Origin: Akkermansia muciniphila
GTDB taxonomy: Bacteria > Verrucomicrobiota > Verrucomicrobiia > Limisphaerales > SXTU01
Direction of reading: 5' to 3'
Assembly: GCA_945874145.1 (NCBI GenBank)
Contig: CAMCFN010000011.1
Location: 1-64,000, forward strand
DNA: 64,000 bases
The position numbers and the translations under genes are program-made. Positions 18,689 through 26,875 of the stretch are shown one piece after another. Each line of letters opens with the position of its first letter. Positions within the stretch are counted from its first letter, which is position 1. The notes under the pieces were generated by a model, which saw only the letters and a list, made by a program, of their open reading frames with translations, made no database searches and had not been told where the DNA came from.

Positions 18689-19315
18689 ATGCGTCGCGGT
18701 CATTGGCTCCTCCTCCTCGCAGTGCTGCTCGTTGGCGGCGGCCTCTGGCTGCGCTCCGGCAAAAGCGCGGACTACGCCAACTTTCCACCCTTGGCACGCG
18801 GCGACTGGCTGGCCTTCGGCGACAGCCTCACGCAAGGCTACGGGGCAACCGAGGGCCACGACTACCCGACGCAGCTTGGCCAGCGATTGCAGGTCAAGAT
18901 TCGCAACCACGGCGTCCCCGGCAACACCACCGCCGACGGACTTGCGCGCCTCGATCAAGCCCTGCAACCGCGGCCGCGCGTGGTGCTTCTATGTCTGGGT
19001 GGCAACGACGGCCTGCGCAGCGTGCCCGCAGAACAGACCTTCACCAATCTTGGTGCCATGATTGACCGTTGCCACCAAACCGGCGCGTTCGTCGTGCTGC
19101 TGGGCGTGCGCAGCGTCGGCCTCACGGACAAGAGCGCCAAACGTTTCGCGCAACTCGCCAAGGACAAGCGCGTGCTGCTGGTGCCCAACATCCTCGACAG
19201 CATCCTCTTCGATCCCCGCCTCATGTCGGACCAAATCCACCCCAACGATCAAGGCTACGCCAAGATCGTGGAGCGACTGGAAGCCGCGCTGCTGCCGGTG
19301 ATGCCGAAGCTGTAG
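18689..19315 (+). CDS. SGNH/GDSL esterase (TesA/arylesterase-like)
   Basis: 208 aa with an N-terminal membrane or signal segment (LLLLAVLLVGGGLWL). The four SGNH blocks are present: AFGDSLTQGYGA with the nucleophile Ser, GVPGNTTADG with Gly, CLGGNDGLR with Asn, and DQIHPNDQGY with the Asp/His pair. Length matches TesA-type acyl hydrolases. It likely acts at the cell envelope on acyl or aryl esters. It lies 41 bp behind the DUF4912 gene, probably co-transcribed. Confidence 0.92.
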   Translation: MRRGHWLLLLAVLLVGGGLWLRSGKSADYANFPPLARGDWLAFGDSLTQGYGATEGHDYPTQLGQRLQVKIRNHGVPGNTTADGLARLDQALQPRPRVVLLCLGGNDGLRSVPAEQTFTNLGAMIDRCHQTGAFVVLLGVRSVGLTDKSAKRFAQLAKDKRVLLVPNILDSILFDPRLMSDQIHPNDQGYAKIVERLEAALLPVMPKL

Positions 19316-19345
19316 CGGAGTCGTCGCAGCGTCATTTCCCAGCCC

Positions 19346-20176
19346 TCAAGCCGGACCGGGTGAAGCCGCGCCGCCAATCGCACGCACCACATCGTCGAGG
19401 AGCGGGGCTTCCATTTCCACCAGATGACCGCGCTCAGGGAAGCGTCCGGCGTGGACGTCGGCGATGTATTCGCGGAAGGCCGCGAGGCGTTCCTGCTGCA
19501 AGCGGGCGTGTTCGGCGGCGAAATTGCGGTAGGCTTTGGCGTGGCGTGGCGGACGCTCGTCGTAGTCGCCGAGGATGTCGTCGGAGAAGAGGAACTGCGT
19601 GTCGCAGCCGCTGCCGGAGCCGAGCGACATCAGGATCAGCTTGGTCTGCGCGGAGAGGAAGCGCGCGAGATTGTGCGGCACGACTTCAAGTTCGGCGGCG
19701 TAAGCACCGGCGTTCTCCAATTGCTTCATGCGGCGATGAAGCTCCTTGGCTTCCTCGACGGTGCGGCCAATGGCGCGGTAGCCGGTCCAGGTTACGTGAC
19801 GCGGAACGAGGCCGAGGTGCCCGACGACCGGAATGCCTTCGCGCGCCATCGCTTCAATGATGAAAGGGCTAGCCGAGCAGTAAACCGAGCTGGCCCCCAG
19901 TTCGAGCGCGCGAAAGGCGACGCGGATCGCCTCCTCCGGGGAGGCCAACCCGTGCGGCGTGGCACAGGAGAGAAAGCTGTTCGGGGCCGCCGCGACGAGC
20001 GCCGGCAAACGCGACTGCGCCTCGGGACTGTCGAAGCTGCAACTCATCAGGTCCACGCCGGCCGATTCCGCCGCCGCCGCTTCCTCCGGGGATTTGACGT
20101 GGATGTGCGTGAGGCAGCGTTTGCCCTTGAGCTGCTGGAGGTCGAAGATGGTGTATTTTTTGCGAGGGCGGAGCAT
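19346..20176 (-). CDS. PanB-like protein (ketopantoate hydroxymethyltransferase family, divergent)
   Basis: 276 aa. The barrel motifs of the PanB/PEP-mutase family are visible: LTHIHVKSPEEAAAAESAGV near the start, GIPVVGHLGLVPRHVTWTGY (compare the PanB GHLGLTPQ block), AELEVVPHNLARFLS with the catalytic-type Glu, and SLGSGSGCDTQFLFSDDILG near the end. The usual metal-site block near the N-terminus (VGDS in typical PanB) is replaced by LMSCSFDSPE, so the substrate may not be ketoisovalerate. No panC or panD is nearby. Confidence 0.65.
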   Translation of the reverse strand: MLRPRKKYTIFDLQQLKGKRCLTHIHVKSPEEAAAAESAGVDLMSCSFDSPEAQSRLPALVAAAPNSFLSCATPHGLASPEEAIRVAFRALELGASSVYCSASPFIIEAMAREGIPVVGHLGLVPRHVTWTGYRAIGRTVEEAKELHRRMKQLENAGAYAAELEVVPHNLARFLSAQTKLILMSLGSGSGCDTQFLFSDDILGDYDERPPRHAKAYRNFAAEHARLQQERLAAFREYIADVHAGRFPERGHLVEMEAPLLDDVVRAIGGAASPGPA

Positions 20177-20255
20177 TGGAGGCCGGAGTTTAGGTTAGGC
20201 AGCCAGTCTGTGGACCCGGCTGCTTGTCGTCCAGCCCGCACTCCTTTCTGATTGC

Positions 20256-20325
20256 TCGATGCCGCTGGCGCGGAGGCGACCCACTCGCGGTTGGAAAGGT
20301 GGAACTTGAAACCGTCGGTGGTGAC
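20256..20325 (-). pseudogene. Relic of a phosphohexomutase 3' region
   Basis: About 70 bases align with 22637-22707 inside the intact phosphohexomutase gene on the same strand, with about eight mismatches and a one-base deletion. The translation runs TTDGFKFHLSNREWVA and, after the frameshift, RASGIE, against TTDGFKFLLPNREWVA and RASGTE of the intact gene. It begins 4 bases past the stop of the DUF1501 gene. The piece is too short and frameshifted to function. Confidence 0.85.
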
Positions 20326-20328
20326 GCG

Positions 20329-21744
20329 CTATCCGAAGAGGCCCATGACCGGCTTGCCCGAGGAGAAGGGCGGACGGATGATACCGGTGTTCTTGCCAAG
20401 ATCGTTCAGCGGCACGCCCAACGCGTGCAGGATCGTGGCGTGGAGATCTTGAGGCGTCACGGGATTGCTCTTCGGCGCGGCACCGGTCTTGTCCGACTCG
20501 CCATAGACGGCTCCGCCGCGAATGCCACAGCCGGCCACGATCGCGGAGAAGCACTGGGGCCAGTGCTGCCGACCGGGCGGCCCTTGCGTGAGGATGATCG
20601 GCGTGCGCCCGAACTCGCCGACGGCGACCACCATCGTGTCTTGGAGCATGCCCCGCTCCTTGAGATCGGTCAGCAAGGCGGAGAGGGATTCATCCAAGCG
20701 CGGCAGGCAGTGGTTCATGCCGTAGGAACCATTGCTGAACGCATTGCCCATGCCCATGTTGCCGCCGTGCATGTCCCAACTGGAGGCGGGTGGTCCGCCA
20801 CCGGTCTCCCCCGGCGCAGGACCAACCCAGCCATTCACGGTCACGAAGCGCACGCCGGCCTCCACCATCCGCCGCGCGAGGAGCAGGTTCTGCCCCAGCG
20901 GATGCATGCCGTAGCGTTCGCGGACGGACAAAGGCTCTTGGTTCAAGTTGAAGGCCTCCCGCCCTTCCGGCCGGGTCATCGCGTCGTAAGCCAGTTCGCG
21001 CAGCTCATGCCAATCCTTGGCCTGCGGCTCTTCCGCGAGGCGGTTCGACTCCAGAGTGTCGAGCAGCTTGCGCCGCTCCTGCATCCGCGTGGGATCACCC
21101 GTCTCATAAATTTCCGGCAGCTTGAATTTCGGCATCGCCGGATGGTTGTCGGCGGAGCCGATGAACACCGGAGCGTAGCTCGATCCGAGATAACCGCCGG
21201 AGCCGATGTTCGGCGCGCAAAAGACCGGCGCGCCCACGCACTTGATGAGCCACGCGTTGGTGAGCAGGTTGCGCTCATTGGAGAGATGCTTGGCCACCAC
21301 TGAGCCGATGTAGGGCAGATCGTCGGGAACACCTTCCCGGACGCGCTCGACCACCTGCCCGCACAGCAGATTGTGCATCGCGTCGAAATGGTTGTTAATC
21401 GGGCGGGGGTGCGTCATCGAGCGAATGAGGCAAAACTGATCGGTGACCTGGGAGAGCTTGGGATGCAGTTCGCTCAACTGCATGCCGGGCACCTTGGAGC
21501 GGATGGGTTTGTAAGGCCCGCGAATCTCGGACGGCGCGTCCGGCTTCAAGTCCCACGTGTCAATGTGGCTCGGGCCGCCGCACAGGAGCACGAAGATGCA
21601 GCATTTCTTCGACGCCACGGCCTTGCCCGACGAATCGAACTTGTCCTTCCCGACGACCAAGCCGGGGATCCCGAGGTTGAGCAGGCCGACACCGCCGGCT
21701 TTAAGTGCCGTGCGCCGAGAAGTCTTGGGTAGGTTCATAGACAA
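20329..21744 (-). CDS. DUF1501 protein with Tat-like signal
   Basis: 471 aa. The N-terminus (TSRRTALKAGGVGLLNLG) has a twin Arg and hydrophobic stretch fitting Tat export. The DUF1501 body shows CIFVLLCGGPSHIDTWDLKP, QHWPQCFSAIVAGCGIRGG and GEFGRTPIIL. Unlike the first DUF1501 gene it has no PSCyt1 partner beside it. It is flanked by the phosphohexomutase relic on its 3' side and repeats on its 5' side, so it may have arrived as part of an insertion. Confidence 0.9.
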   Translation of the reverse strand: MSMNLPKTSRRTALKAGGVGLLNLGIPGLVVGKDKFDSSGKAVASKKCCIFVLLCGGPSHIDTWDLKPDAPSEIRGPYKPIRSKVPGMQLSELHPKLSQVTDQFCLIRSMTHPRPINNHFDAMHNLLCGQVVERVREGVPDDLPYIGSVVAKHLSNERNLLTNAWLIKCVGAPVFCAPNIGSGGYLGSSYAPVFIGSADNHPAMPKFKLPEIYETGDPTRMQERRKLLDTLESNRLAEEPQAKDWHELRELAYDAMTRPEGREAFNLNQEPLSVRERYGMHPLGQNLLLARRMVEAGVRFVTVNGWVGPAPGETGGGPPASSWDMHGGNMGMGNAFSNGSYGMNHCLPRLDESLSALLTDLKERGMLQDTMVVAVGEFGRTPIILTQGPPGRQHWPQCFSAIVAGCGIRGGAVYGESDKTGAAPKSNPVTPQDLHATILHALGVPLNDLGKNTGIIRPPFSSGKPVMGLFG

Positions 21745-22084
21745 TGCTTGGCTGAGCTGCGCTGAAAGGACTTGGACGCGAGCCTACCTCCCGCTAGCCC
21801 CGACGCAACGAGAATACTTCCGGAAGAATGCTGGGGAGGGCAAGCAAGTCCCCCCACGGGCATCGGACACTCCCCGAGGGAGGTATCCGATCCGGCGTGA
21901 ACCGACCGGCTCCACCAACGCGCCGGGTCAGAGACCGGCGCTCCGGCATGTTCCGGCAAATTTCGACACCTCACCCTCAATCCCGCTCCATGAACCTGCC
22001 GTGGGTAGGCGGGTTGTCCTCACCCCGCCATCGGCCACCCGGACGTCATGAAACCTAGCTGGGGCGCTTTCGCCCTTGAACCGG
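21745..22084. repeat. Gap with dispersed repeats
   Basis: 340 bases without a gene. Positions 21921-21944 hold a 24-mer that recurs inverted, with one mismatch, inside the glycosyltransferase gene at 51671-51694. About 21963-21989 (CTCAATCCCGCTCC region) resembles 22431-22455 in the next gap. The rest likely includes the promoter of the minus-strand DUF1501 gene. Confidence 0.55.
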
Positions 22085-22240
22085 CTAGCTTTTCGTGCGG
22101 AATCCGCCCATCATATAGACGACGAGGCAGACCACCAGAATGAGGCCCAGGCCTCCTCCGCCGAAGACGGGACCGCCAAAGTAAAACCCGCCGCCGCCGA
22201 ACAAGAGCATCAGAACAACGATGATGAGTAGTAGATTCAT
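22085..22240 (-). CDS. Small membrane protein, DUF3309-like
   Basis: 51 aa: two hydrophobic segments (NLLLIIVVLMLLF and GLGLILVVCLVVYMMGG) around a Gly/Phe-rich loop (GGGGFYFGGPVFGGGG). This is the layout of the short DUF3309 family, whose function is unknown. The ATG at 22238-22240 is preferred because upstream codons read through non-hydrophobic, unlikely sequence. Confidence 0.6.
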   Translation of the reverse strand: MNLLLIIVVLMLLFGGGGFYFGGPVFGGGGLGLILVVCLVVYMMGGFRTKS

Positions 22241-22551
22241 GGCTGCAAGATAGCGCGACGCCACACCCGCTCCAATGGGGTCTTTCCCCACCAACTCCAG
22301 GCCCATTCCGCGCCCTGAAAGCGGCGGGGGAGCGCGATCTTAACGCCGCAGAAGGCAGCGACGCAGCTACGTGTTGGGATTCACTGGAGCCGTCTATTGC
22401 ACTCCAGCTTGCTGCGGTCGGGAGACTTCGACACCCCAGCCTCAATCCCTCTCCCCACCCTCCCGGGGACACCTCATCCGGCCTACGGCCACCTTCTCCC
22501 CATCCGATGCGGAGAAGGGCATCGCGGCGGAGAGGGAGGCGGCACTCAGGC
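22241..22551. repeat. Gap with a CCTCTCCCC-type palindromic repeat
   Basis: 311 bases without a gene. From about 22447 to 22539 it carries a GC-rich element with CTCTCCCC near one end, CACCTTCTCCCCATCCGATG in the middle and GGAGAAGG folding back on it. This motif style is widespread in intergenic DNA of many GC-rich bacteria. It lies directly behind the phosphohexomutase stop. Confidence 0.55.
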
Positions 22552-23988
22552 TCAGGCCAGCAGCTTCCGGCACGCCGTCTCCAGCTTCTTCATCTGCTTG
22601 GCGGACTTGGCCTCGATGTAGCAGCGGATGAGCGGTTCGGTGCCGCTGGCGCGGAAGGCGACCCACTCGCGATTCGGGAGGAGGAACTTGAAGCCGTCGG
22701 TGGTGATGAACTTCTCCACCGGAATGCCGCCCACGTCCTTGAGGCCGGCCTTGAGCTTGCCGAGCAGCGCGTCCTTGGTCTCGGGGTTGATTTTGACGTT
22801 GATGCGCGTGGTGTGGAATTCGCCGGTCTGCTTCTCCAGCGCGGCGAGAATCTGGCCGAGGGATTTCTTTTCGGTGGCGACGAGTTCGGCCATGAGCAGA
22901 CAGGCGAGGATGCCGTCCTTCTCGGGCACGTGGCCTTTCACCGAGAGGCCACCGCTCTCCTCGCCGCCGACGATGATGGGTTCGCTCTCCATGAGCGCGC
23001 CGATGTATTTGAAGCCCACGGGCGTCTCGTGAAGTTTCACACCGAGCAACTCCGCCACGGCGTCCACCTGATGACTCGTGGGCACGGTGCGGACGACCGC
23101 ACCGGTCCAGCCGCGGTTCTTTTTCAGGTGATAGAGCGCGAGGGCGAGAATCTGGTTTGGGGTAAGCCACACGCCGCTCTTGTCAACGACGCCGAAGCGG
23201 TCGGCGTCGCCGTCGAGGCCGAGGCCGAACTGGGCCTTGCCGGCGAGGACGAACTTGCTGACCTCCTCCATGCCGTGCGCGTCCGGCTCCGGGTGGTGGC
23301 CGCCGAAGAGCGGGTTCAGCTCGTTGTGGAAGGTGGTGACCTTCGCGCCGCCGTCCTCGGTCAGCAGTGTGTCGAGGTAGCCGCGCCCGGTGCCATACAT
23401 CAGCTCGACGGCAATCTTGAGCTTCGCCTTCTTGATGGCGTCGAAGTCAATGAGCTTGCGAATCTGCTTAAAGTAGTCGGGCTGCGGGTCAATGGTTTTG
23501 CACGAGAAGGTGCCGACGACGGCGGCCTTGAAGGTCCAGCCCTCGGCTTGGCGCTTGGCGATGTTCGCCTCAACTTGTTTGGTGACCTCGGCGGTGGCGG
23601 GCGCGCCGTTGTAGGTGGAGAACTTGAGGCCCTGATACTCCGCCGGGTTGTGGCTGGCGGTCATGTTGATGCCGCCGATGGCCTTGCGATGGCGGATGGT
23701 GTGCGCGATGACGGGCGTGGGCGCGTCGCGCTGGCAGAGGAGGCAGGTGAGGCCGTTGGCCGTGAGCACTTCGGCGACGGCGAGGCTGAACTCGCGCCCG
23801 AGGAAGCGCGTGTCGTGGCCGATGATGACCACGGGCTTGCGCTTGGCGATGGCGGACTGGGGATTCCTGAGTTCGGCGTTGAGATAGTCCGCGATGCCCT
23901 GAGCCGCGAGGCGGACGCCGTCGAAGGTGAAGTCGCGCGCGATGAGACCGCGCCAGCCGGAGGTGCCGAATTTGATGGAGATGCTCAT
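22552..23988 (-). CDS. Phosphoglucomutase/phosphomannomutase (alpha-D-phosphohexomutase)
   Basis: 478 aa. All four domains are visible: IKFGTSGWRGL at the start, the phosphoserine loop in domain 1 (GINMTASHNPAEYQGLK), the metal loop GLDGDADRFGVVD, the sugar-specificity loop GGEESGGLSVKGH, and the phosphate-binding C-terminal domain with FRASGTEPLIRCYIEA. It interconverts hexose 1- and 6-phosphates for glycogen, cell-wall or LPS precursors. It lies downstream of nuoA on the same strand (88 bp gap). A relic of its 3' region lies at 20256-20325. Confidence 0.95.
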   Translation of the reverse strand: MSISIKFGTSGWRGLIARDFTFDGVRLAAQGIADYLNAELRNPQSAIAKRKPVVIIGHDTRFLGREFSLAVAEVLTANGLTCLLCQRDAPTPVIAHTIRHRKAIGGINMTASHNPAEYQGLKFSTYNGAPATAEVTKQVEANIAKRQAEGWTFKAAVVGTFSCKTIDPQPDYFKQIRKLIDFDAIKKAKLKIAVELMYGTGRGYLDTLLTEDGGAKVTTFHNELNPLFGGHHPEPDAHGMEEVSKFVLAGKAQFGLGLDGDADRFGVVDKSGVWLTPNQILALALYHLKKNRGWTGAVVRTVPTSHQVDAVAELLGVKLHETPVGFKYIGALMESEPIIVGGEESGGLSVKGHVPEKDGILACLLMAELVATEKKSLGQILAALEKQTGEFHTTRINVKINPETKDALLGKLKAGLKDVGGIPVEKFITTDGFKFLLPNREWVAFRASGTEPLIRCYIEAKSAKQMKKLETACRKLLA

Positions 23989-24056
23989 GAAGGGAAGGAG
24001 TAATTAGTTCCGGTGGTCAGCACTGACAAAAGGGCCGGGCGCCAGGCCCGGTGAAG

Positions 24057-24076
24057 ATTCCGCATTCCGCATTCAG
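24057..24076. repeat. ATTCCGC 7-mer repeats
   Basis: Two and a half copies of the 7-mer ATTCCGC right behind the nuoA stop codon. The same 7-mer is found four times in tandem at 49892-49919 before mutY. Confidence 0.7.
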
Positions 24077-24478
24077 CTAGCTCTTCCAGTCTAACGCGCC
24101 CTTCTTCAGCGCGTAGATGTAGCCGATGAAGAGGATGCCGACGAAGGAAGCCATCGAGCCAAGGACGAGCGGGGCGTTCTGGGCGAGGACTTCGCGATAA
24201 ACCACGGCCCACGGGTAGAGAAACACCACCTCGATGTCGAACAGGATGAAGAGCATCGCGACGAGGTAGAACTTCACCGAGAGCCGCGTGCTGCCCTCGC
24301 CAATGGGCAACATGCCGCACTCGTAGGCGGTGTCCTTCATCTGCGTCGTGCGCGCGGCGATCTTGCGGTTGAAGAAGCGCCCGGCCAGCTCGGACAGCAC
24401 GAGAATGCCGCCGGCGATGGCGAGCGCCACGAGAAGGAGGAACAGGACCGGCACGTATTGCTGCAACTGCGAATCCAT
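24077..24478 (-). CDS. nuoA: NADH-quinone oxidoreductase subunit A
   Basis: 133 aa with three TM helices, the normal length for NuoA. Signatures are the cytoplasmic loop YECGMLPIGEGSTRLSVKFY and the acidic helix LFILFDIEVVFLYPWA. It is a membrane subunit of the proton-pumping complex I. nuoB and the other nuo genes are absent on either side, so this copy is separated from the rest of the complex. Start ATG at 24476-24478. Confidence 0.93.
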   Translation of the reverse strand: MDSQLQQYVPVLFLLLVALAIAGGILVLSELAGRFFNRKIAARTTQMKDTAYECGMLPIGEGSTRLSVKFYLVAMLFILFDIEVVFLYPWAVVYREVLAQNAPLVLGSMASFVGILFIGYIYALKKGALDWKS

Positions 24479-24698
24479 GGGGCGAGACGGTAGAAATGCT
24501 CACCCTGCTTGGCAAGGGCAAAGGCCGAGCACAGGCCGACTCGTATTGCTGACTGCAATCAGTCCCCAGAATTTGCCTCGCACGCTGGGAAAAAGAGTTG
24601 AGGCAGTCGGCACGTTTGCTAGAGTGGCTTCCAAGCCACGGGTAAGCAGCCTCAGCTTGGGCAGTGTTCCTAGGCTCTCGGCGGTGGATCAGCCAGTC

Positions 24699-25073
24699 AT
24701 GCGGTTCGCGCAAACTTCACAAATCAGGGGGCGGCAGGTGGCCGCTGCCAGTGGCTTCACCCTGCTCGAGATCATGATCGTCGCGGGGGTCATCGGCATC
24801 ATGGCCTCGATTGCCCTGCCGAACTTCCTCAAAGCCCGGGCGACCGCCGAGCAACGGAGCTGCATCAAGAACCTCCGCGAGCTGGACCTGACCAAGCAGC
24901 AGTGGGGCTTCGAGAACAAGAAAAGCTCCACCTCCATCCCCTCCGTGGCCCAAATCCAAGCCTACTTCGGACAGAGCCGCATGCCCATCTGCCCCGGACG
25001 CGGCACCTACACACTGCAACGGCTCGACCGCAATCCCACCTGCACCCGCTCGGCCCTCGGGCACACGCTCTGA
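24699..25073 (+). CDS. Type II secretion/type IV pilin-like pseudopilin
   Basis: 124 aa. A short leader ends at the prepilin site with GFTLLEIMIVAGVIGIMASI: cleavage after Gly, +5 Glu, then a hydrophobic helix. The body (about 70 residues) contains CIKNLRELDLTKQQW, CPGRGTYT and ends GHTL, as do the two pseudopilins near 40 kb. Start taken at the ATG at 24699; GTG/TTG starts further up are possible. It probably assembles into a secretion or pilus-like fibre. Confidence 0.85.
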   Translation: MRFAQTSQIRGRQVAAASGFTLLEIMIVAGVIGIMASIALPNFLKARATAEQRSCIKNLRELDLTKQQWGFENKKSSTSIPSVAQIQAYFGQSRMPICPGRGTYTLQRLDRNPTCTRSALGHTL

Positions 25074-25142
25074 CGCGCAGGTTGACCGTCCGGCAAATTT
25101 CCGCTTCGCACCCGCCCGTCCATTGTGTTCGAATTGCCCCCT

Positions 25143-26033
25143 ATGAAACATCTGTTCGCCTGCCTCCTGCTTGCCGCGCTGCCCTCCCTCCACGCCGCCG
25201 CGCCAGGCAAACCGCTCCGTGCCCTCGTCATCTCGGGTGGATGCTGCCATGACTACGCCCTCCAGCACGTCATCCTGAAGGAAGGCCTCGAAGCCCGGGC
25301 CCACATCGAAGTGGACACCATCCACTCCCCCGACCGCTCCACCAAGGCCAAGTTCGAGAAGTATGAGAAGCCCGACTGGGCCAAGGGCTACGACGTCATC
25401 ATCCACGACGAATGCAGCGCCGACGTGAAGGACCTCGACTACGTGAACAACATCCTCGCCGCGCACAAGGCCGGCGTCGCCGCCGTGAACCTCCACTGCG
25501 CCATGCACAGCTACCGCGTCGGCCAGTTCCGCGAGCCCGTCCAGCCCGGCTCCCCCGACGCGCTGTGGTTCGACCTCCTCGGCCTCCAGTCCACCGGCCA
25601 CGGCCCGCAACTGCCCATCGCCATCACCGTCGTGAACCAAGCTCACCCCGCCATGAAAACCCTCGGCAACTGGACCACCATCAACGAGGAGCTCTACAAC
25701 AACGTCAAAATCTTCCCCAGCGCCATCCCCATGATGAAGGGCAAGCAAGTCATCAAGCAGAAGGACGGCACCACCAAGGACGTCGAGTCCGTCGTCACCT
25801 GGGGCAACCTCTACGGCCAGACCCGCGTCTTCAGCAGCACCCTCGGCCACAACAACGCCACCGTCGGCGACCCCCGCTACCTCGACATGGTCACGCGCGG
25901 CCTCCTCTGGAGCTGCGACAAGCTCAACGACACCTACCTCAAGCCCACGCCCAAAGACCCCGTGCCCCCCTCCGCGAAGCCCTTCGTGGAGAAGGCCGCC
26001 GCCGACGCGAAGAAAGCGACGGAGAAGAAGTAA
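25143..26033 (+). CDS. Secreted ThuA-domain protein
   Basis: 296 aa from ATG 25143 (an ATG six codons earlier would spoil the signal peptide). Signal peptide about residues 1-20 (LLAALPSLHAA). A ThuA/glutamine-amidotransferase-like flavodoxin fold: LVISGGCCHDYALQHVILKE, DVIIHDECSADV, GVAAVNLHCAMHSYR, VTWGNLYGQTRVFSSTLGHN. ThuA proteins are linked to trehalose or other sugar use; biochemical role unclear. The acidic/basic C-terminal tail ends in lysines. Confidence 0.9.
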   Translation: MKHLFACLLLAALPSLHAAAPGKPLRALVISGGCCHDYALQHVILKEGLEARAHIEVDTIHSPDRSTKAKFEKYEKPDWAKGYDVIIHDECSADVKDLDYVNNILAAHKAGVAAVNLHCAMHSYRVGQFREPVQPGSPDALWFDLLGLQSTGHGPQLPIAITVVNQAHPAMKTLGNWTTINEELYNNVKIFPSAIPMMKGKQVIKQKDGTTKDVESVVTWGNLYGQTRVFSSTLGHNNATVGDPRYLDMVTRGLLWSCDKLNDTYLKPTPKDPVPPSAKPFVEKAAADAKKATEKK

Positions 26034-26040
26034 GCTGCGG

Positions 26041-26064
26041 AGCGCCGGTCGCTGGACTGGCGCT
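26041..26064. terminator. Hairpin between convergent genes
   Basis: AGCGCCGGTC/GACTGGCGCT form a 10-bp stem (one G-T pair) around a 4-base loop, between the ThuA stop and the stop of the opposing lipoprotein gene. There is no T-run. It resembles the dispersed GGAGCGCCGGTC repeats at 21921 and 51671, so it may be a repeat half rather than a true terminator. Confidence 0.45.
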
Positions 26065-26836
26065 ACAACACGACTTCCACGCCCACGGCCGAGCCGCTGG
26101 CGGCAGCCTCTTCGGACAGCGTGAACGCCCGCGTCCCCCGATCATACGTCAACTGCACCGGCTGGCCCGGCCGCAGCGGATCATGGGCCGCGAAGCGCAC
26201 ACTGCCCTTGTCATCCTCCACCCCGAAGACCAGCAGCGACCGCGCATAGCGCAACGCGTGCTGGCGGTAGAGCCGCACCACCGCCGGACGGTTCGCCGCC
26301 ACCGCGGGCAGCAGTTGGGCGAACGCCTGCGACTGACTGCCCGCCCGGGCAAAGGCCTTGGCGAACAGCGACGCCTGATGCGCGTGCGGCCACACGATGG
26401 CCGACTCCGCCCTCACCACATGGCCCTGTAACCGGCTGAACTCCCGCAGATTCGCGTAGCCCGGGATGACCACCGGCGACCCACCGGCCCCCTGCCCCGT
26501 CAGCTCCCGCCGCAGAACTTCGCGCACCAAGGCCAGCCGCGTCGCGGCGTCCGGCGGCGGCTGCGTGGGGGCAAACTGCGCCTGCACAAAAAACTGCCGC
26601 GTGACGAGCGCCGTCACATGCGCGCGCAGCTCGGGCGCAGCGAGCGGCTCCATGCCGGAGACTGACTCAAGCTCCGGCAGCACCGCCGCCAGCGTATCCG
26701 TAGCCAGATCAAACGCGCGCGGCCCCGCCGGCATCACCCGCTTGCCGGCGGACCAGTTGGTCAGGCTGGAACAACCCGCCGCCCCCGTGGCCAGGGACAG
26801 GGCAGCAAGGCGGAGCAAGACAGAGCGGCGTTTCAT
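26063..26836 (-). CDS. Predicted lipoprotein of unknown function
   Basis: 257 aa. A lipobox (GAAGC, Cys22) shows it is a lipoprotein. The rest has a helical half (about 45-190, containing RREL, RLQGHVVRAESAIVWPHAHQ, AFAQLLPAVAANRPAVVRLY) and a short C-terminal beta half (SVRFAAHDPLRPGQPVQLTY). I do not recognise the family. It lies 39 bp behind the CotH gene on the same strand and may be its operon partner. Confidence 0.65.
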   Translation of the reverse strand: MKRRSVLLRLAALSLATGAAGCSSLTNWSAGKRVMPAGPRAFDLATDTLAAVLPELESVSGMEPLAAPELRAHVTALVTRQFFVQAQFAPTQPPPDAATRLALVREVLRRELTGQGAGGSPVVIPGYANLREFSRLQGHVVRAESAIVWPHAHQASLFAKAFARAGSQSQAFAQLLPAVAANRPAVVRLYRQHALRYARSLLVFGVEDDKGSVRFAAHDPLRPGQPVQLTYDRGTRAFTLSEEAAASGSAVGVEVVL

Positions 26837-26875
26837 GGGCCCAAAGTATAACGGGCACCAGGTGCCGCGCAGCTT

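Noticed and set aside
22507-24003. 498-codon plus-strand frame opposite the phosphohexomutase
   Set aside because: Antisense shadow of a clear gene.
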